Assembly (NCBI GenBank): GCA_012862575.1
Contig: BLSF01000010.1
Span: 496,001 to 560,000, forward strand
Direction: 5' to 3'
DNA from: Parietichytrium sp. I65-24A
Taxonomy: Eukaryota > Sar > Bigyra > Thraustochytrida > Thraustochytriidae
Length of the DNA: 64,000 nucleotides
Of this stretch, positions 47,682-59,086 are shown piece after piece. Position 1 is the stretch's first letter. Each line of letters starts with the position of its first letter. The notes below the pieces were generated by a model, which was not told the origin of the DNA, did not search any database, and was given only the letters and a program-made list of their open reading frames with translations. Made by a program: the position numbers and the translations under genes.

Positions 47682-48693
47682 CTTGGCGAGCGATGGTCTA
47701 TTACCTTCCTTTTTTCTGCTTCTTTGCTCTGCTTTGTTCTTGGTTCTTCTGTTTTGGGTCTGGTCTGATCAACTCGGACGCTCTGGAGAGCCAAGGAGGT
47801 CTTTTGCAGGATTCGCCCAAGTCCGAGCAATTACATTCGGGAGAGGGTTTGTCGAGGGGTTGGTGATGTCGGGTTAGTTGGGCGCCCAGCAGCTGGTTAG
47901 CTCAGTTTGAGAAGTTCGGGCCAACGAATTGGTCATTTGGAATGCACCCAGCTTTTGACTTTTGAACCCGTGCTTCACGGCAAGCCTGGCCTTGAAGATG
48001 TCTTTCAAGCACCGCATTCCTGTGTCCCGGAAACATTTCGAACCTGCTGGGTGCTTTGAAATGCATTTCATCTGGCACGGAAACATGCGGTGGATCGGAG
48101 CGCTTGCAAGGGTTCTACTTGCTCAAGACTGCGGAGTGCCAAACCACCTGAGTTCTGAGATGTGTCTCCTTCCTCTCCTCATGCCCAGTGAGTCCCAGGA
48201 AAACCTTGGCGAGATGCCCTTTTGCTCTCACTTGGACCTCCTGCTTCCACTCAACTTGGAATGCTTTCATCTCTCAACGCGTTAGGATTTTCGACCCTTA
48301 GGTATTCGAGCGCGAGTTTTGTCCATTCATGTTAACTGCATTCTCTGTTCAGCGGATGTGGCGAAACAAAACATTGAAGACCAGCTAGCTACCGAGAACT
48401 GCACTTGAGTGTTGTGCTCTTGTAACCAACGGCTGTTCCGACTTCCCTCCTTAGAATATTGCGACGTAGTCGCCGGCATGGCGCAAAGCGCACAATGCAT
48501 GGAAAAGCAGTGCATCTTTTGCAAGTCAAATTTGGGACGACGGTGTCGTCAAGTGCTGACCGGAGCGGAAGCACCGTAAAATGAATACTTTTTGAGTGCG
48601 AAACCCCCAGGAAACTCTCAGGGCAACCTGGAATCTCAGTATATCTCAGTCAGCTTATCCTTTTTTCCAATTTGTATCTTTGGCCCGTCGTAG

Positions 48694-48704
48694 TGACTGT
48701 GAAT
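48694..48704 (+). repeat. TGACTGTGAAT motif, copy 3
   Basis: Exact copy in the 4.1-kb gap between lipases 2 and 3. Confidence 0.6.
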
Positions 48705-50230
48705 TTCATTCTTCTTCTCTCCTTCTTGCCAGTAAGTTCGCTCAGAACAGTAGCAGGCTGTTTCTCGAGGCAGTGTTCTTGAACTTGAAGAAAAAAAATG
48801 ATCTCTTAGATCTTGCTTCAGTCACGGTCTTTCAACATTTTAGACGCACAAACTGGATTGGATGTGGAGTTCTGATTCCTGTTCTAATTCCTGTTCTGAG
48901 TTCTGAAGATATGCAGTGAACGGTGCAAAAGTCTCCGGCTGCCAAGGAGTTATTTTTTACTTGACTTAGTGTTTGTTGTGAAAGTCACATTGGATACGAT
49001 CTAGCATCAGTTGAACGAATGCCTCTCGGCCGTTCGGCGTTTTGGCACGTTCGTATTTCGGATTTCGTTCCCTTGCAGTTCGCCAGTCTAGTTACTTTAC
49101 ATTGCACTTTCAGAATTTAGTACTGAGTAACTGGTACCCTGCTTCTGACTAAAGCGCTCTTGACAAATTTCGATTCATTCTTTATTCTTCTTGATCAAGA
49201 TCGACTGGCAGTGAACCAAGAGGATCGCGAGGCTGCGGAGTCCTTGCACAACCGCAATCGCTCACTTGCAGTCCCTGCCACGTCCAAGCAAGTTAAGACT
49301 GCTCTCGGTAACTCTTCGTAACCATCCCGGGTATCTCAAATCGAATATGCTCATCGCTCTCACACTTTTCGTTCTTTTCGTTTCACAGCGCCTCCCCACA
49401 CCCCCGTCTCCCGGCCATTTTTATATTTTTATCTCCGCTGACGTTCGTGAGACTGCACCGTTTGGAAAACGGTTCTCGGGCTGCTTTCCAACACTCTAAA
49501 CTTGCCAGGGAATACCAAATTCGATCTTCTTTACAGTTACCGGTAAGTTAATTGTTTGTTCGCCAAACCAATTGACTAGTGATCGTCAAATAATTCAAAA
49601 GTATAGTTTGGCACTGTACAAAAAGAAAAAGTCGGATTGCGCGATGCAGCGGCGTAGAGTCCGGTAGAGTCAGACTGAGTCCGGGACCTTCCTCTGTCTT
49701 TCTTCTTTCTCTTTCTCTCTTTCTCTCTATCTATCTATCTATCTCCTGCCATCCGAGAGCATCTGAGACGATCCCATGTCGCACCGCACTGCCCTCACAC
49801 GCGCTCACACGCCCTCACATGCCCTGGCGCAGATCTTGGTTGTCGTCTCACGAAAAGTTCCCACTCAATTCCTCTCATGAGCGGTCTGGACAGTGCAAAC
49901 ATCATATGATGTGCGAGCTGCGAACTGCCTTCGAGCACAGCTCTAGCTACCACGTGGGCTCTAACGCGCCCGTCTGACTAGAGTGTAGACTGGACTTGTT
50001 GAATAAAAAAGAAAACTGAAGGAACTCTCCAAACAAGGTCCCTGGCGCAGCTCAGTGTAGATAGTGTAGGCCCTCACAGTCTTACTGAGTAAGCACGACA
50101 TCGCAGCCTGAGATAATAACCTGAGTCAGTAACGAGAAGCGAAGAACAACAGACTCACTGTCAATCAAGAGACTCAAGGATGGGTGCTGTCTCGGCTTGT
50201 TTGCTCTGTTGTTTGTTGGGACAGGACGGT

Positions 50231-50231
50231 G

Positions 50232-50268
<37 letters not shown>

Positions 50269-50269
50269 A
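50231..50269. repeat. (GAGCACT)n heptanucleotide array
   Basis: GAGCACT is repeated five times head to tail (GCTGAGCACTGAGCACTGAG and onward). Confidence 0.92.
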
Positions 50270-51759
50270 GTATTGTGAGCACCGGCACTATCAGTGCAAC
50301 CATCGCTGTCAGCACAGGGACCGGCAAATGATCAAAGGGGAGACAGATGCGAGGCAAAGGAAGAAGAGGGACCGTAGCCTCGTACTGCGCTGCGGCGATA
50401 GTATCAGGTACTGAGTACCGCACATGTGCTTGAGTACTCCAGTACAGTGAGTTTGATTGCGCTACTAAATTGTGAGTTGATTCAGAGTCGAATGGTCTTG
50501 ATGCTCTTGACAGTCTCGAGAACAAGGGACCGCAAGAAGGGACACATGCTCTTCTGTCCATGAAAGCTTGTCGTTGTGAGATGTTGTGAGATGAAACTTC
50601 AACTCGGAGCGGCTGCAATGCTACGCTACTCGAGTAACAGATAGTGTATACGTTCGCTCACTGGAAACGTCCTGCCGCGGCATTCGCACCCTCACTCACA
50701 CTCCCACTCTTACTCGCGAGCCCCTAGTGAGCCAGAGTTTAGTATAATCAATCAAGACCCTGGCGAGAAGGTGGCGAAACTTGAATTTCTCCTTCCTGAG
50801 GGACCCGAGGGCTCTTCTCTCCCTCCACACACATCTTTCTGTCTGTCTGTTGCGTGAACAGAGTCTTCCATTTGTTTCGTGCAGCAGTGAGCCGCGACGG
50901 GAACTTTCCGACTTGCGTACTGAGTAGCCACTCTCGCTTCTACCTTCTTCCGGCCTCTCGGAGAAGCTCAGCTTGGAGCGCAAAGGGAGCACAGCAGTCT
51001 TCGCTCGATTGGGTTTGTCGAATTGTCGAAATAAATTTGTTGTTGACTGACATGTGAATAGAAAAGGGGGAAGCTTGAGAAGCTAACGTCGCTATCGCTA
51101 TTGAAGTACAATTAATTTTTATAATTGACAGTGATAACTGTAAAGAAAAGAGAGAGAATGAGTCTTACAGTTTCGGAAAGGTTTACAAAGAGCGCAAAGA
51201 TACAAGATACACTTTGGATTTCGTTGGAGAGCTCAATTCCTGTGCTGACTGGCCTGTCAAACCAATCCGCAGGTAGCAGTTGGCTACCATACATTAAGCC
51301 GGGCGGCTTGTGCACCCATCTCCGAGATTTGAGTCCGGGAGTCCCAGCGATCTTCGAACCGACTAGTATTAGCTATCGAAATATACGGGACTGACGAAGG
51401 CGCTCGGGTAATGGTTTGGGCTAGTGAGAGGGATTGATTGCGCGATTATTACAAGAAGGCGGTATGAATGGAACCGGAAGATGGGTTCCGGGGAAAGGTG
51501 GAGGAAATGACTCGGAAAACAGTATTCCGCGCTCGTTGAGGCAAGCCGGAGCTGAGTTTGTATCAGCGCGAGAGGAGTGCAGTAGAGCAAGCTGAATAAC
51601 ACGGGTGAAGATTGGTTATATATGAATTTATTGATAGGTAGACGGTATAAATTGAAAAACAAAAGATAGTGATCTCAACAGGACCGCATGGTTGGGAACA
51701 GACTCTTTGAGCTTTGAAAGGCGGCCCATCGTGGCATCCTGAACTGCCAGGAACGCCAA

Positions 51760-52971
51760 TCAGCAAGCTGCGTCGCCAAAGTAGGTGCAGTATGAAGTGT
51801 GGTCTGCAATGCTCCAAGATGCAAATGGGCGGTCACGCTCTTCAGCATAACCGCAGTCTTTGCAGCGCATGGTTCCATAGTGTTTGAAGCCCCACCAGTC
51901 GTATGGAATGCTCGGAACCATGTCGCCCTCGAAGATCATTCTCCACTGTGTGAATTGACCGTGGACGAGGTCGCTCGAAGCGTCATCTAGAACCCTCGGA
52001 GAGCCGAAGGTGACAAGCCTCATCTTGCTGGCGGACCAAAGGCCCTCGCTGTGAATCGCATAGGCAAGCGCTCCAACAATGGCGCCTCCACGGCTGTAAC
52101 CGTAGAGATGAAGAGTGTCTGAGGAAGCGCAAGTAGATTGTATCTTACTCCAAACTGCGAGCCGCATGGAGTTGTACGTTTTCACGAACCCATCGTAGCC
52201 GGCTCCGATCACATCATAGGTTGCGCAGGATTTGTACTGCGAGCACCACCACAAAGTCGTTGTCTGGCAACCGCAGCTTTCTGCTTGGATCACATACGTT
52301 TTGATGGAGAGGAGATCTTCCGTACCCATGTCCAGATTGTTGTACCAATCTCCGGCAGAATTGGACTCTTCTGAGATGACAATGCAATCGGTTCCAGTGC
52401 GATGGACTGCCACTTTGTCATCCCCATTTACAACGGCTCCAGAGTACGATTCGTCCTCTATGGCTTCCCACGCGGCATTTACCAGGGCAGTGTCATAGCT
52501 GCCTATGAGCTCCCGTCCGCCAGAAAGTCTTCGGTTCGTAATGTGACCGTCTTGCTCCTCTTTAAGGTACAGAAAAGCGTTCATCACCTCGGAAGACACA
52601 TACTGATCATCCCAAGCGTTAGGTTCCGCCTCGTAAGTTTCAAGCAGCGTGGCAATGTCAGAAACTTGCAAGTGCCCCAGAACCGGATTCCCTTCTGCGT
52701 GTACAGCACTCGAAAGTGTTTCCTTCGCCTTGGAAGTTGCCGACATGGTTCCGCTCGAAGTCGTCCCCTCAGAGTCGTCTCCAGAGCCGCTTACACCTGC
52801 ATCTTCACTGCTTGCGCCCCATTTGGAACCTGCTACAAACCCAGCGGAACCAACGCATGCAAGCACCCCTAGGCCCACGATGAACTTTAGCTTCGAGGCG
52901 TGGCGTTGCGTGAACGACTTGTTCGGCTCATAGTTGGAGTCTGCGAAAGGGCTCCCTGCAATTGCTGCCAT
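51760..52971 (-). CDS. Membrane-anchored class 3 lipase, paralogue 3
   Basis: 403 residues from ATG 52971. The N-terminus differs (MAAIAGSPFADSNYEP) but keeps the basic stop TQRHASKLK before a TM helix at about 30-48. The stalk is Gly/Ser/acidic. The spacer SDIATLLETYEAEPNAWDDQ and the Cys block ESCGCQTTTLWWCSQYKSC are conserved. The triad is Ser293 (GYSRGG), Asp350 (GDMVPSIPYD) and His391 (ADHTSYCTYFGD). It is closest to paralogue 2 in the core (FEGDMVPSIPYDWWGFKHYG identical). The different N-terminal stub could direct it to another membrane. Confidence 0.92.
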   Translation of the reverse strand: MAAIAGSPFADSNYEPNKSFTQRHASKLKFIVGLGVLACVGSAGFVAGSKWGASSEDAGVSGSGDDSEGTTSSGTMSATSKAKETLSSAVHAEGNPVLGHLQVSDIATLLETYEAEPNAWDDQYVSSEVMNAFLYLKEEQDGHITNRRLSGGRELIGSYDTALVNAAWEAIEDESYSGAVVNGDDKVAVHRTGTDCIVISEESNSAGDWYNNLDMGTEDLLSIKTYVIQAESCGCQTTTLWWCSQYKSCATYDVIGAGYDGFVKTYNSMRLAVWSKIQSTCASSDTLHLYGYSRGGAIVGALAYAIHSEGLWSASKMRLVTFGSPRVLDDASSDLVHGQFTQWRMIFEGDMVPSIPYDWWGFKHYGTMRCKDCGYAEERDRPFASWSIADHTSYCTYFGDAAC

Positions 52972-54409
52972 CGTGACTTGCGCAATATTTGACTTGTCTG
53001 TTTTTAAATGCTGAAAATCTCTTGCTGTTGCTCACTTCTTCTCTTTTCTGGTTTGGGTTTTGGCCTCGACTGGAACAAGATGCGGTCAATCCGGAATGAT
53101 TTTCATGTCAACTGAATTCAGGTGGTTTTTAAAATGTCAGTTTATTCCGAGTCGAGGCGAGTCTTGAAACAGACGTAAATGAATAAATTGGTTTCTCAAG
53201 CTAGCTAGATCGAGGTCTTGAACATATGACGGGAGGCTGCAAATACAACGTGTTGCATGGCTTCATCGAGGAGTATTCGAGAGGCCTGATCTCAGACTTA
53301 CTTATCAGGCGCTTTTCCCAGATCGATTGCGCAGCAAATTGAACCCGTCGGTGGGTGCAGTGATGTGCATTGAGACACTTGTCGATCTCATGATTGCCTT
53401 GGATACAACATGCCATCTGGCCTTGACTGGTCTGAGGCACCATCGGTCTGAGTGAACGAGTATGTGTCCTAATGGATGCCAGCCTGTTTCTAGGGTCAGA
53501 TTTGGCAACGCACGCAATGCCAGACACTGACTTTCCTCTTCGCCGGACCGCTTTTGTAGTGACTTTTCGCTGTGACATCCAAATATGCAGGCTGCTCCAA
53601 TCGAACATGGTGAAATTCAATTTCATCTGTTCCGCAAAATCTATCTTGGTCTAGCAGCACATCGATCAAGAATATGAACTTGAAAACATGGACTCTCGGT
53701 GTCAATCCAGACATGTTTGAATTGATCTCCACATTCAACTGAGAGGAATATCTTCGATGGCGCACACATCTTGTTCACACTGCCCACTCATTCACTCATT
53801 AAATCACTCACAAGAATCGTGCCATGCCGAGTCTCCAACGAGGATCATGGTGGACCAGGTGAAGCTCTTGGAGTGCACAGGTGCACACTCTACAGTTCTC
53901 AGCGAGATCTTTTGGGACATCTCTTGAATCTTTTTGCATCCTCGCCGGACTCGAACGAACGAACAATCCAAGCACTGCCACCACATTCATGTTTTCGCAA
54001 CTTGCAACCCCTCTCGAAACCAAGCCATTCCTCCCGGTCCCGTATGTGCACACCAGGAGAGCAAGAGAACGTACGCATGCACTACCCGTTATTTTAGCAT
54101 CCGCTTTTCTCACCTTTTGGGGAACACTTTGCTTGCCATTTGGATCCAATTGGACTTTTGCATCCACTCAAAGTTCAACATTTTCTCATTCTTTGTGATT
54201 ATCTGTGGACGTTTGTTGTTGATTGACTGTGAATGTCTCGTAAGTCTGACAGTGAGTTGAAAGCTGTGTTATAGGTGACAATGGAAAGTTGAAACTAGCT
54301 AAGGTACGAAAGGGTTACAAAAGAAACGACAGTCACGCACGGCACAGTTTAAAGTGGAGGCGAGGCGTGTTGGTTAAGCCGCGACGCTTCAAGCACAGCG
54401 GGCAATGGT
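52972..54409. other. Intergenic region in the lipase array, no gene seen
   Basis: 1.4 kb between lipases 3 and 4, with a TGACTGTGAAT motif at 54224 within the longer TTGATTGACTGTGAATG, about 180 bases after the lipase 4 stop. Short ORFs on both strands lack recognisable domains. Confidence 0.45.
54224..54234 (+). repeat. TGACTGTGAAT motif, copy 4 (extended form)
   Basis: Lies within TTGATTGACTGTGAATG, a 17-base string shared exactly with copy 5. Confidence 0.6.
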
Positions 54410-55624
54410 TTAAGGGCACTGGGCGTCGCCATAGTATTCACAGTATGAGGTGTGATCTGAAGCGCTCCACGCCGCGAAAGGGCGGTCGCGCTCCTCGGCG
54501 TAACTGCACTCGGCGCACCGCATGGTTCCAAAGTGCTTGAAACCCCACCAGTCGTATGGGAGACTTGGAACCATGTCCCCGCGGTAAATCATGCGCCACT
54601 GGGTGAACTTGCCGTGAATTTTGTCGCTCGAGTCGTCGTCAAGCACGCGTGGGCAAGCAAATGTCACGAGCGTCATCTTGTCTGTGTCCCAAAGCCCTTC
54701 TGAGTAGATTGCATACGCGAGGGCTGCCACGATGGCGCCTCCACGGCTAAATCCAATAAGGCGAAGATCTGTGGCGCTGGAGCAAGTGGATTGAACCTTG
54801 TTCCAGATTTCGGTGCGCAAGCCATTGTAGGTCTTGATGAACGCATCGAAGCCAACTCCGATGGTTTTGTAGGTACTGCAGGTTTTGTAAGTTGAGCACC
54901 ACCAGAGGGTGGTCTTTTCGCAGCCGCAGCTCTCCGCTTGCACAGAGTAGGTTTCGATGGACAGCATGTCTTCCTTGCCAAGATCCAAGTTGTTCCACCA
55001 GTCTCCAGCAGAGTTTGTTTGCTGGGCCATCACATAGCAGGTAGATCCGCTCAAAGTCACGAGCACATTGTCACTGCCATCGGTGACAGCATCAGTGTAG
55101 TCGGCATTCTCGATGCGCTCCCAGGCATCCGTCACGACTTCAGTGTCGTAGCTGCCGATGAGTTCTCGCATCTCCCCAAGACGGCGGCTAGTGATGTGAT
55201 CATCCTGTTCGTTTCGGAGGGTCAAGAAGGCTTGAACTACATCCTTGGTAAGAAATTGGTCGTCCCAGCCAGCAGGATCTGCTTCGTACGCTTCCAGGAC
55301 GGTCTGAAGATCCGAAATTTTGAAGTTACCGGACAAAACTGGGTTGAGAGGGTCCTCCACAGCTGCCGTCAGCTCCGACTTTGCCAGTGTCGTCGCGGAC
55401 ACTTCGGCGTCCTCTTCGCTGGAGGTTCCGGCTGTGGACACGACGTCACTGCTAGCAGCGCTCTGAGATCCAGCTACAAATCCTGCTGCCCCGACGCATG
55501 CCAAAACGCCAAGACCCATGAGCACCTTGAGTTTGCTCGAATGGCGCTGCATGAAGGAGCCATTTGGGCCACGGCTCTCCTTGCCATCCACTTCTGCCAG
55601 CGGGTTGATAGCTACGACGGACAT
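54410..55624 (-). CDS. Membrane-anchored class 3 lipase, paralogue 4
   Basis: 404 residues from ATG 55624, N-terminus MSVVAINPLAEVDGKE, basic FMQRHSSKLK, then TM at about 34-52. Stalk and spacer follow (SDLQTVLEAYEADPAGWDDQ). The nucleophile elbow is GFSRGG (Ser293), the acid Asp350 (RGDMVPSLPYD) and the base His391 (SDHTSYCEYYGD). The region before the Cys block has drifted: LSGSTCYVMAQQTNSAGDWWNN where the others have CIV(I/V)SEESN. This copy also has ACPRVLDD rather than GSPRVLDD and VGFDAFIKTYN rather than GYDGF. The same triad spacing argues for activity; the changes suggest a shifted substrate pocket. Confidence 0.92.
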   Translation of the reverse strand: MSVVAINPLAEVDGKESRGPNGSFMQRHSSKLKVLMGLGVLACVGAAGFVAGSQSAASSDVVSTAGTSSEEDAEVSATTLAKSELTAAVEDPLNPVLSGNFKISDLQTVLEAYEADPAGWDDQFLTKDVVQAFLTLRNEQDDHITSRRLGEMRELIGSYDTEVVTDAWERIENADYTDAVTDGSDNVLVTLSGSTCYVMAQQTNSAGDWWNNLDLGKEDMLSIETYSVQAESCGCEKTTLWWCSTYKTCSTYKTIGVGFDAFIKTYNGLRTEIWNKVQSTCSSATDLRLIGFSRGGAIVAALAYAIYSEGLWDTDKMTLVTFACPRVLDDDSSDKIHGKFTQWRMIYRGDMVPSLPYDWWGFKHFGTMRCAECSYAEERDRPFAAWSASDHTSYCEYYGDAQCP

Positions 55625-56330
55625 CTTCCTTTCCTTTTGACGAGCAACTTTAAGAGCTTTTCAGACTTTCTGGTTTGCTTTGCAGGTTGGTTTTGGATTT
55701 GCCGCGCTCTGCCGTGTCCGAGGCAGCTCGCGTTGCTGAATGATTCGACATGCATGGCGCTCTCCGAGTTGTGCACATCCATGCCTCGAGCTCTACCTCG
55801 AGTAGCTAGTACTCTGGTTTATCGGCGCAAGGATCAATCGCCAGTGGCAATGTGGCATGAACACTTTTGGCGAGAAGTGCATGTAAATGCTGAGCTGTGT
55901 CCCACCCGCAATCGCCGTCACTACGAGCTCTCAGCTAGCAGGAAACCCAGGGTTTCTTGTTTCGGGCACTTTGGAGCCATCGCAAGCCTGCTGACGAGCC
56001 AGCCACTGTGAAAACGTACCGCGCAAGTGCTGGAAAACCAACCTCCGCACCATTTCCTATCGCCGCAAAACCAAACGCATCCCACAATTCACTACTTGCC
56101 CAAACTCGAGTCTCCGTTTAGTTAACAGTAAAGATTCCGAATCTTATCAATCAGCAAATAGAATTGTTCTGTAGTGCATTCAGTTTACTTCAAACTAGGA
56201 GTGCTGTTGTTGACTGTCACCTATTCACAGTAAGGTTGCATACAATCTACTTACAGCATGGGTGCTAATTTTCATTTAATGGATACTCTAATTTTTTTGA
56301 ACTAAACCACACCAGAAAAATTATGGATGA

Positions 56331-56618
56331 TGTTCATCTGAAGATGTGCATAGCAAAAGTAAAAGCAAAGGCCTGGGAGAGGAGGATTTCACCATCCGCT
56401 TTCCGTTCTTTCGGTCGGAGAAGATATTTGTATCGCTCTTCGTTGTTTCTGTGGCAGCCCTTTGCTGCTGCTTTTGTATTGTTACTCCATATTACGTTCA
56501 AACTTTCATACAACGACCAGGGGTTTCACGGGTAACAGAGCAGACAAGAGAAGAGCGATGCGACGATGTCGCAACGACAGCGAAGGCGAGCGACGCATCT
56601 CCGATGGCGACTTTGTAG
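56331..56618 (+). other. Possible remnant or exon encoding one transmembrane segment
   Basis: Between an in-frame TGA at 56328 and TAG at 56616 lies an open stretch of 95 codons without an ATG near its start. It contains GLGEEDFTIRFPFFRSEKIF, a hydrophobic Cys-rich segment (FVSLFVVSVAALCCCFCIV) and a polar tail. It could be an internal or 3' exon or a decayed gene; equally it may be chance. Confidence 0.18.
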
Positions 56619-58240
56619 GGGTCAATCTTCACTAGGGCCAAGGAAAAGGAAGACGAGAAATAAAAGAAGACTATATGGGTTCGAGACGGGACCAAATACC
56701 AGTCAAAATCTCAATTTCTCACTATCGAACGGCACAGCCGCGCTAAACAGCATCGGTGCTTCAGACGATCGGCTTCCAGCGCACCTTGACGGGAAAAGGA
56801 AACGAGTCGAGGTTTCTCGACCCAAGGCTGCGAAATGAATGCCAGCTAAATTGTCCTTTTTTATATTTCAGAGCCACACTACTGAATACGAATTTGATCG
56901 CAAGAATCCATTTCTTTCAGAGCACCGGTTCCCTCACACGAAGTCCTTTCAAGACACGCTTTCAGAATAACAAATTCAGAACTCAGAACTCTGACTGGGA
57001 TGAAACTCTTTTGATGCAATCTGGCTGGCAACGGAAATAATTTAAACGCCTGGCGCACCTGGCGTGACGATCCCAAGTAGCGCTCCGCTTAACGCCAGCA
57101 AGTCATCGCGGCGAAACCGGTTCGAAAATTGCGGAGCTTGTGACTTTTTCGCATTTCTATTTGCATATGTGGAGGACAACAGCCTCCGAGACTGAGATCC
57201 CGAGAGTCCGAGGGTCCTCCCTCCCTTCCTTCTTTCCTTCCCACCAGCCGTTCAGCTGTCCCAATTTGCTGATGGCAAAGAGGCCTGATGTCCAACCTCT
57301 CGAATCCGTGGACAGACAGTCTTGCGCAATCTTTGAGGACCATCTCGAGCGCTTGCATTGCAAGTATTCATCCATTTATCAACAGAAACTTCACCTACTC
57401 CTCTTCCTCCTCTCTCAATTCAACAAATAGGCCAAACTGACCCACTGAAATCGCCGCTTTGAGGTCACTCACATTCGCGACCAATTCGCTTCCTGTACAC
57501 TGTACATGTAGGCTTTGCTTGTAAGCGATCAGTCTGAGGGATCGAAAGACTGCAGGAACCTGGCAATCCGGTTTCAAAACTCACGGGAAGAGGATGAAGA
57601 GTTTGTAGGCCTACAGAAACGTGCGAGGGTGCAAGCCCAGAACCTCAGGTTCCCCGTACCATGCCAAAGGATCTTGTTGTCTTTGCTTCTCTCTCGGCAT
57701 CTCTCAGCACAGGAGCACGACAGACTGTGAGTATTGAGTACCGGGAAGTTCCAGGTAAATGTTGTCGCGGCTTTCGCAGCCCTGATCAGATGATCATTAC
57801 CTGAGAGCTAGCCCCATCTTAGGAGAACCAGTACGATGCTGGGCAACTGGCTTTTGAAAAAAAGATTCAACTTGAGACAAAGCAGAATTCAGAATAATTT
57901 AGAGTGCAGAATGCAGTGAGAGAGATACAGAGAGAGAGAGAGCAGATTGTCGAGAAATTGCGCCTAACATAGCTCGTCAACTTGGGATTGGGCGTACAAG
58001 ATAAGTTTCTAATTTCTGGTAGGCTGGGACGTTTTGGAGGTCGCTCACTGACTCACCGCCAGAGTCGGCCCCACCATCGGCGAGCGAGCCAACGCTGCCA
58101 ACGCAAAGGTGCGCCAGACGCCACATCCAGAGCCACATCCGGCGGGCGAATCTTTGTGGCTACTGAATCTTTGACGAATGAAGCTCCTTCGTTTTCCACT
58201 TACAACATTGTAAATTCTAAAAGTCCAAAGTTCTAACAAC

Positions 58241-58262
58241 TTCTAAATTCTAGAATTTAGAA
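58241..58262. repeat. Perfect 22-bp palindrome
   Basis: TTCTAAATTCTAGAATTTAG plus AA reads the same on both strands, centred on TCTAGA, with no loop. It could form a cruciform or be a dimeric protein-binding site; no gene is adjacent. Confidence 0.9.
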
Positions 58263-58939
58263 ATTCTGCGTTCTCTCCTATTTTCCCTTCTAACTTGACC
58301 CACTGCACACTTACACTTGCCAGCGGCACTTGCCAACGAAAGCTCCCCTCCGAAAGACTCTAAAACGCACTGGTGAGAGGAGCTGACTCCCGCTCAAGCT
58401 CAAGAGAACGCATTCCTCCCGTCGAATGTAAAAAATGAGAAAATCTTCTTAAAAAGTCGTTCCAATTGATTTGATTTGATTTCATGAGCGGCGCGATTTC
58501 ATTCAAGATTTTTCATTGTTTGAGTCCGTCTCTCGGTCAAGCGAGCTAGCCAGGCTTGGGAGCTTCATCTTCAATCAGCCGAGCTCTCAAAGATACAAAA
58601 AAAGACTCGAATTTCGAAGGAAAGCGACATTTTGCAAGAGGGAGATCAATCAGCACGCAACTCGCGGTCAGGGACTTGAGCTGCCAACATCTAGCCAGCT
58701 AGCAATCGCTCGCAAACAACGGCATCTGCGCTAGCCTTTGTCGCGAGACCCTCGACACTTCCACTGAAGCAGGGACAACAGTGGGTACATCGCTCCGTGC
58801 AGTACCATCAATGTAGAGTCGGCGATCCCTCTCAATCAATAGGACTCGAACATTCTGCTTTGCCTTGACTCCGGCTCACATCAGAACTTAGAACGTCGAA
58901 TTTTGGAGGGAAGTCACGGTCGAACTCGACCGTCCCTCG

Positions 58940-59086
58940 CAGAATGCAGAATGCAGAAGAAGGATGCAGAATGCAGAACGTAGAACGTAGAACGAGAATT
59001 TAAAATAATAATTCGTTCATTCAGAATGTCTGGAAACCGAAAGCGGCTCCGGTGTGACCTGCATTCTTCTGCATTCTGAATTCTGA
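58940..59086. repeat. Inverted repeat built from GAATGCAGAA units
   Basis: CAGAATGCAGAAGAA at 58947-58961 is exactly complementary to TTCTTCTGCATTCTG at 59064-59078, with imperfect pairing on either side and a loop of about 100 bases. Each arm is itself a tandem of GAATGCA(GAA) units; related GAATTCAGAAT units occur at 57880-57920. Confidence 0.75.

Larger units (their letters stand above)
47682..51759. other. 4.1-kb intergenic region in the lipase array, no gene recognised
   Basis: Contains a GAGCACT heptamer array, TCTATC/CTTT microsatellites near 49700-49745, CTCACACGC repeats near 49797-49825 and a TGACTGTGAAT motif at 48694. The first 100 bases after the lipase 2 ATG (T-rich, TTTTGGGTCTGGTCTGATC) resemble the flank upstream of lipase 3 (GGTTTGGGTTTTGGCCTCG), consistent with gene duplication that included the promoter. 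ORFs here are short and start mostly at non-ATG codons. Confidence 0.45.
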
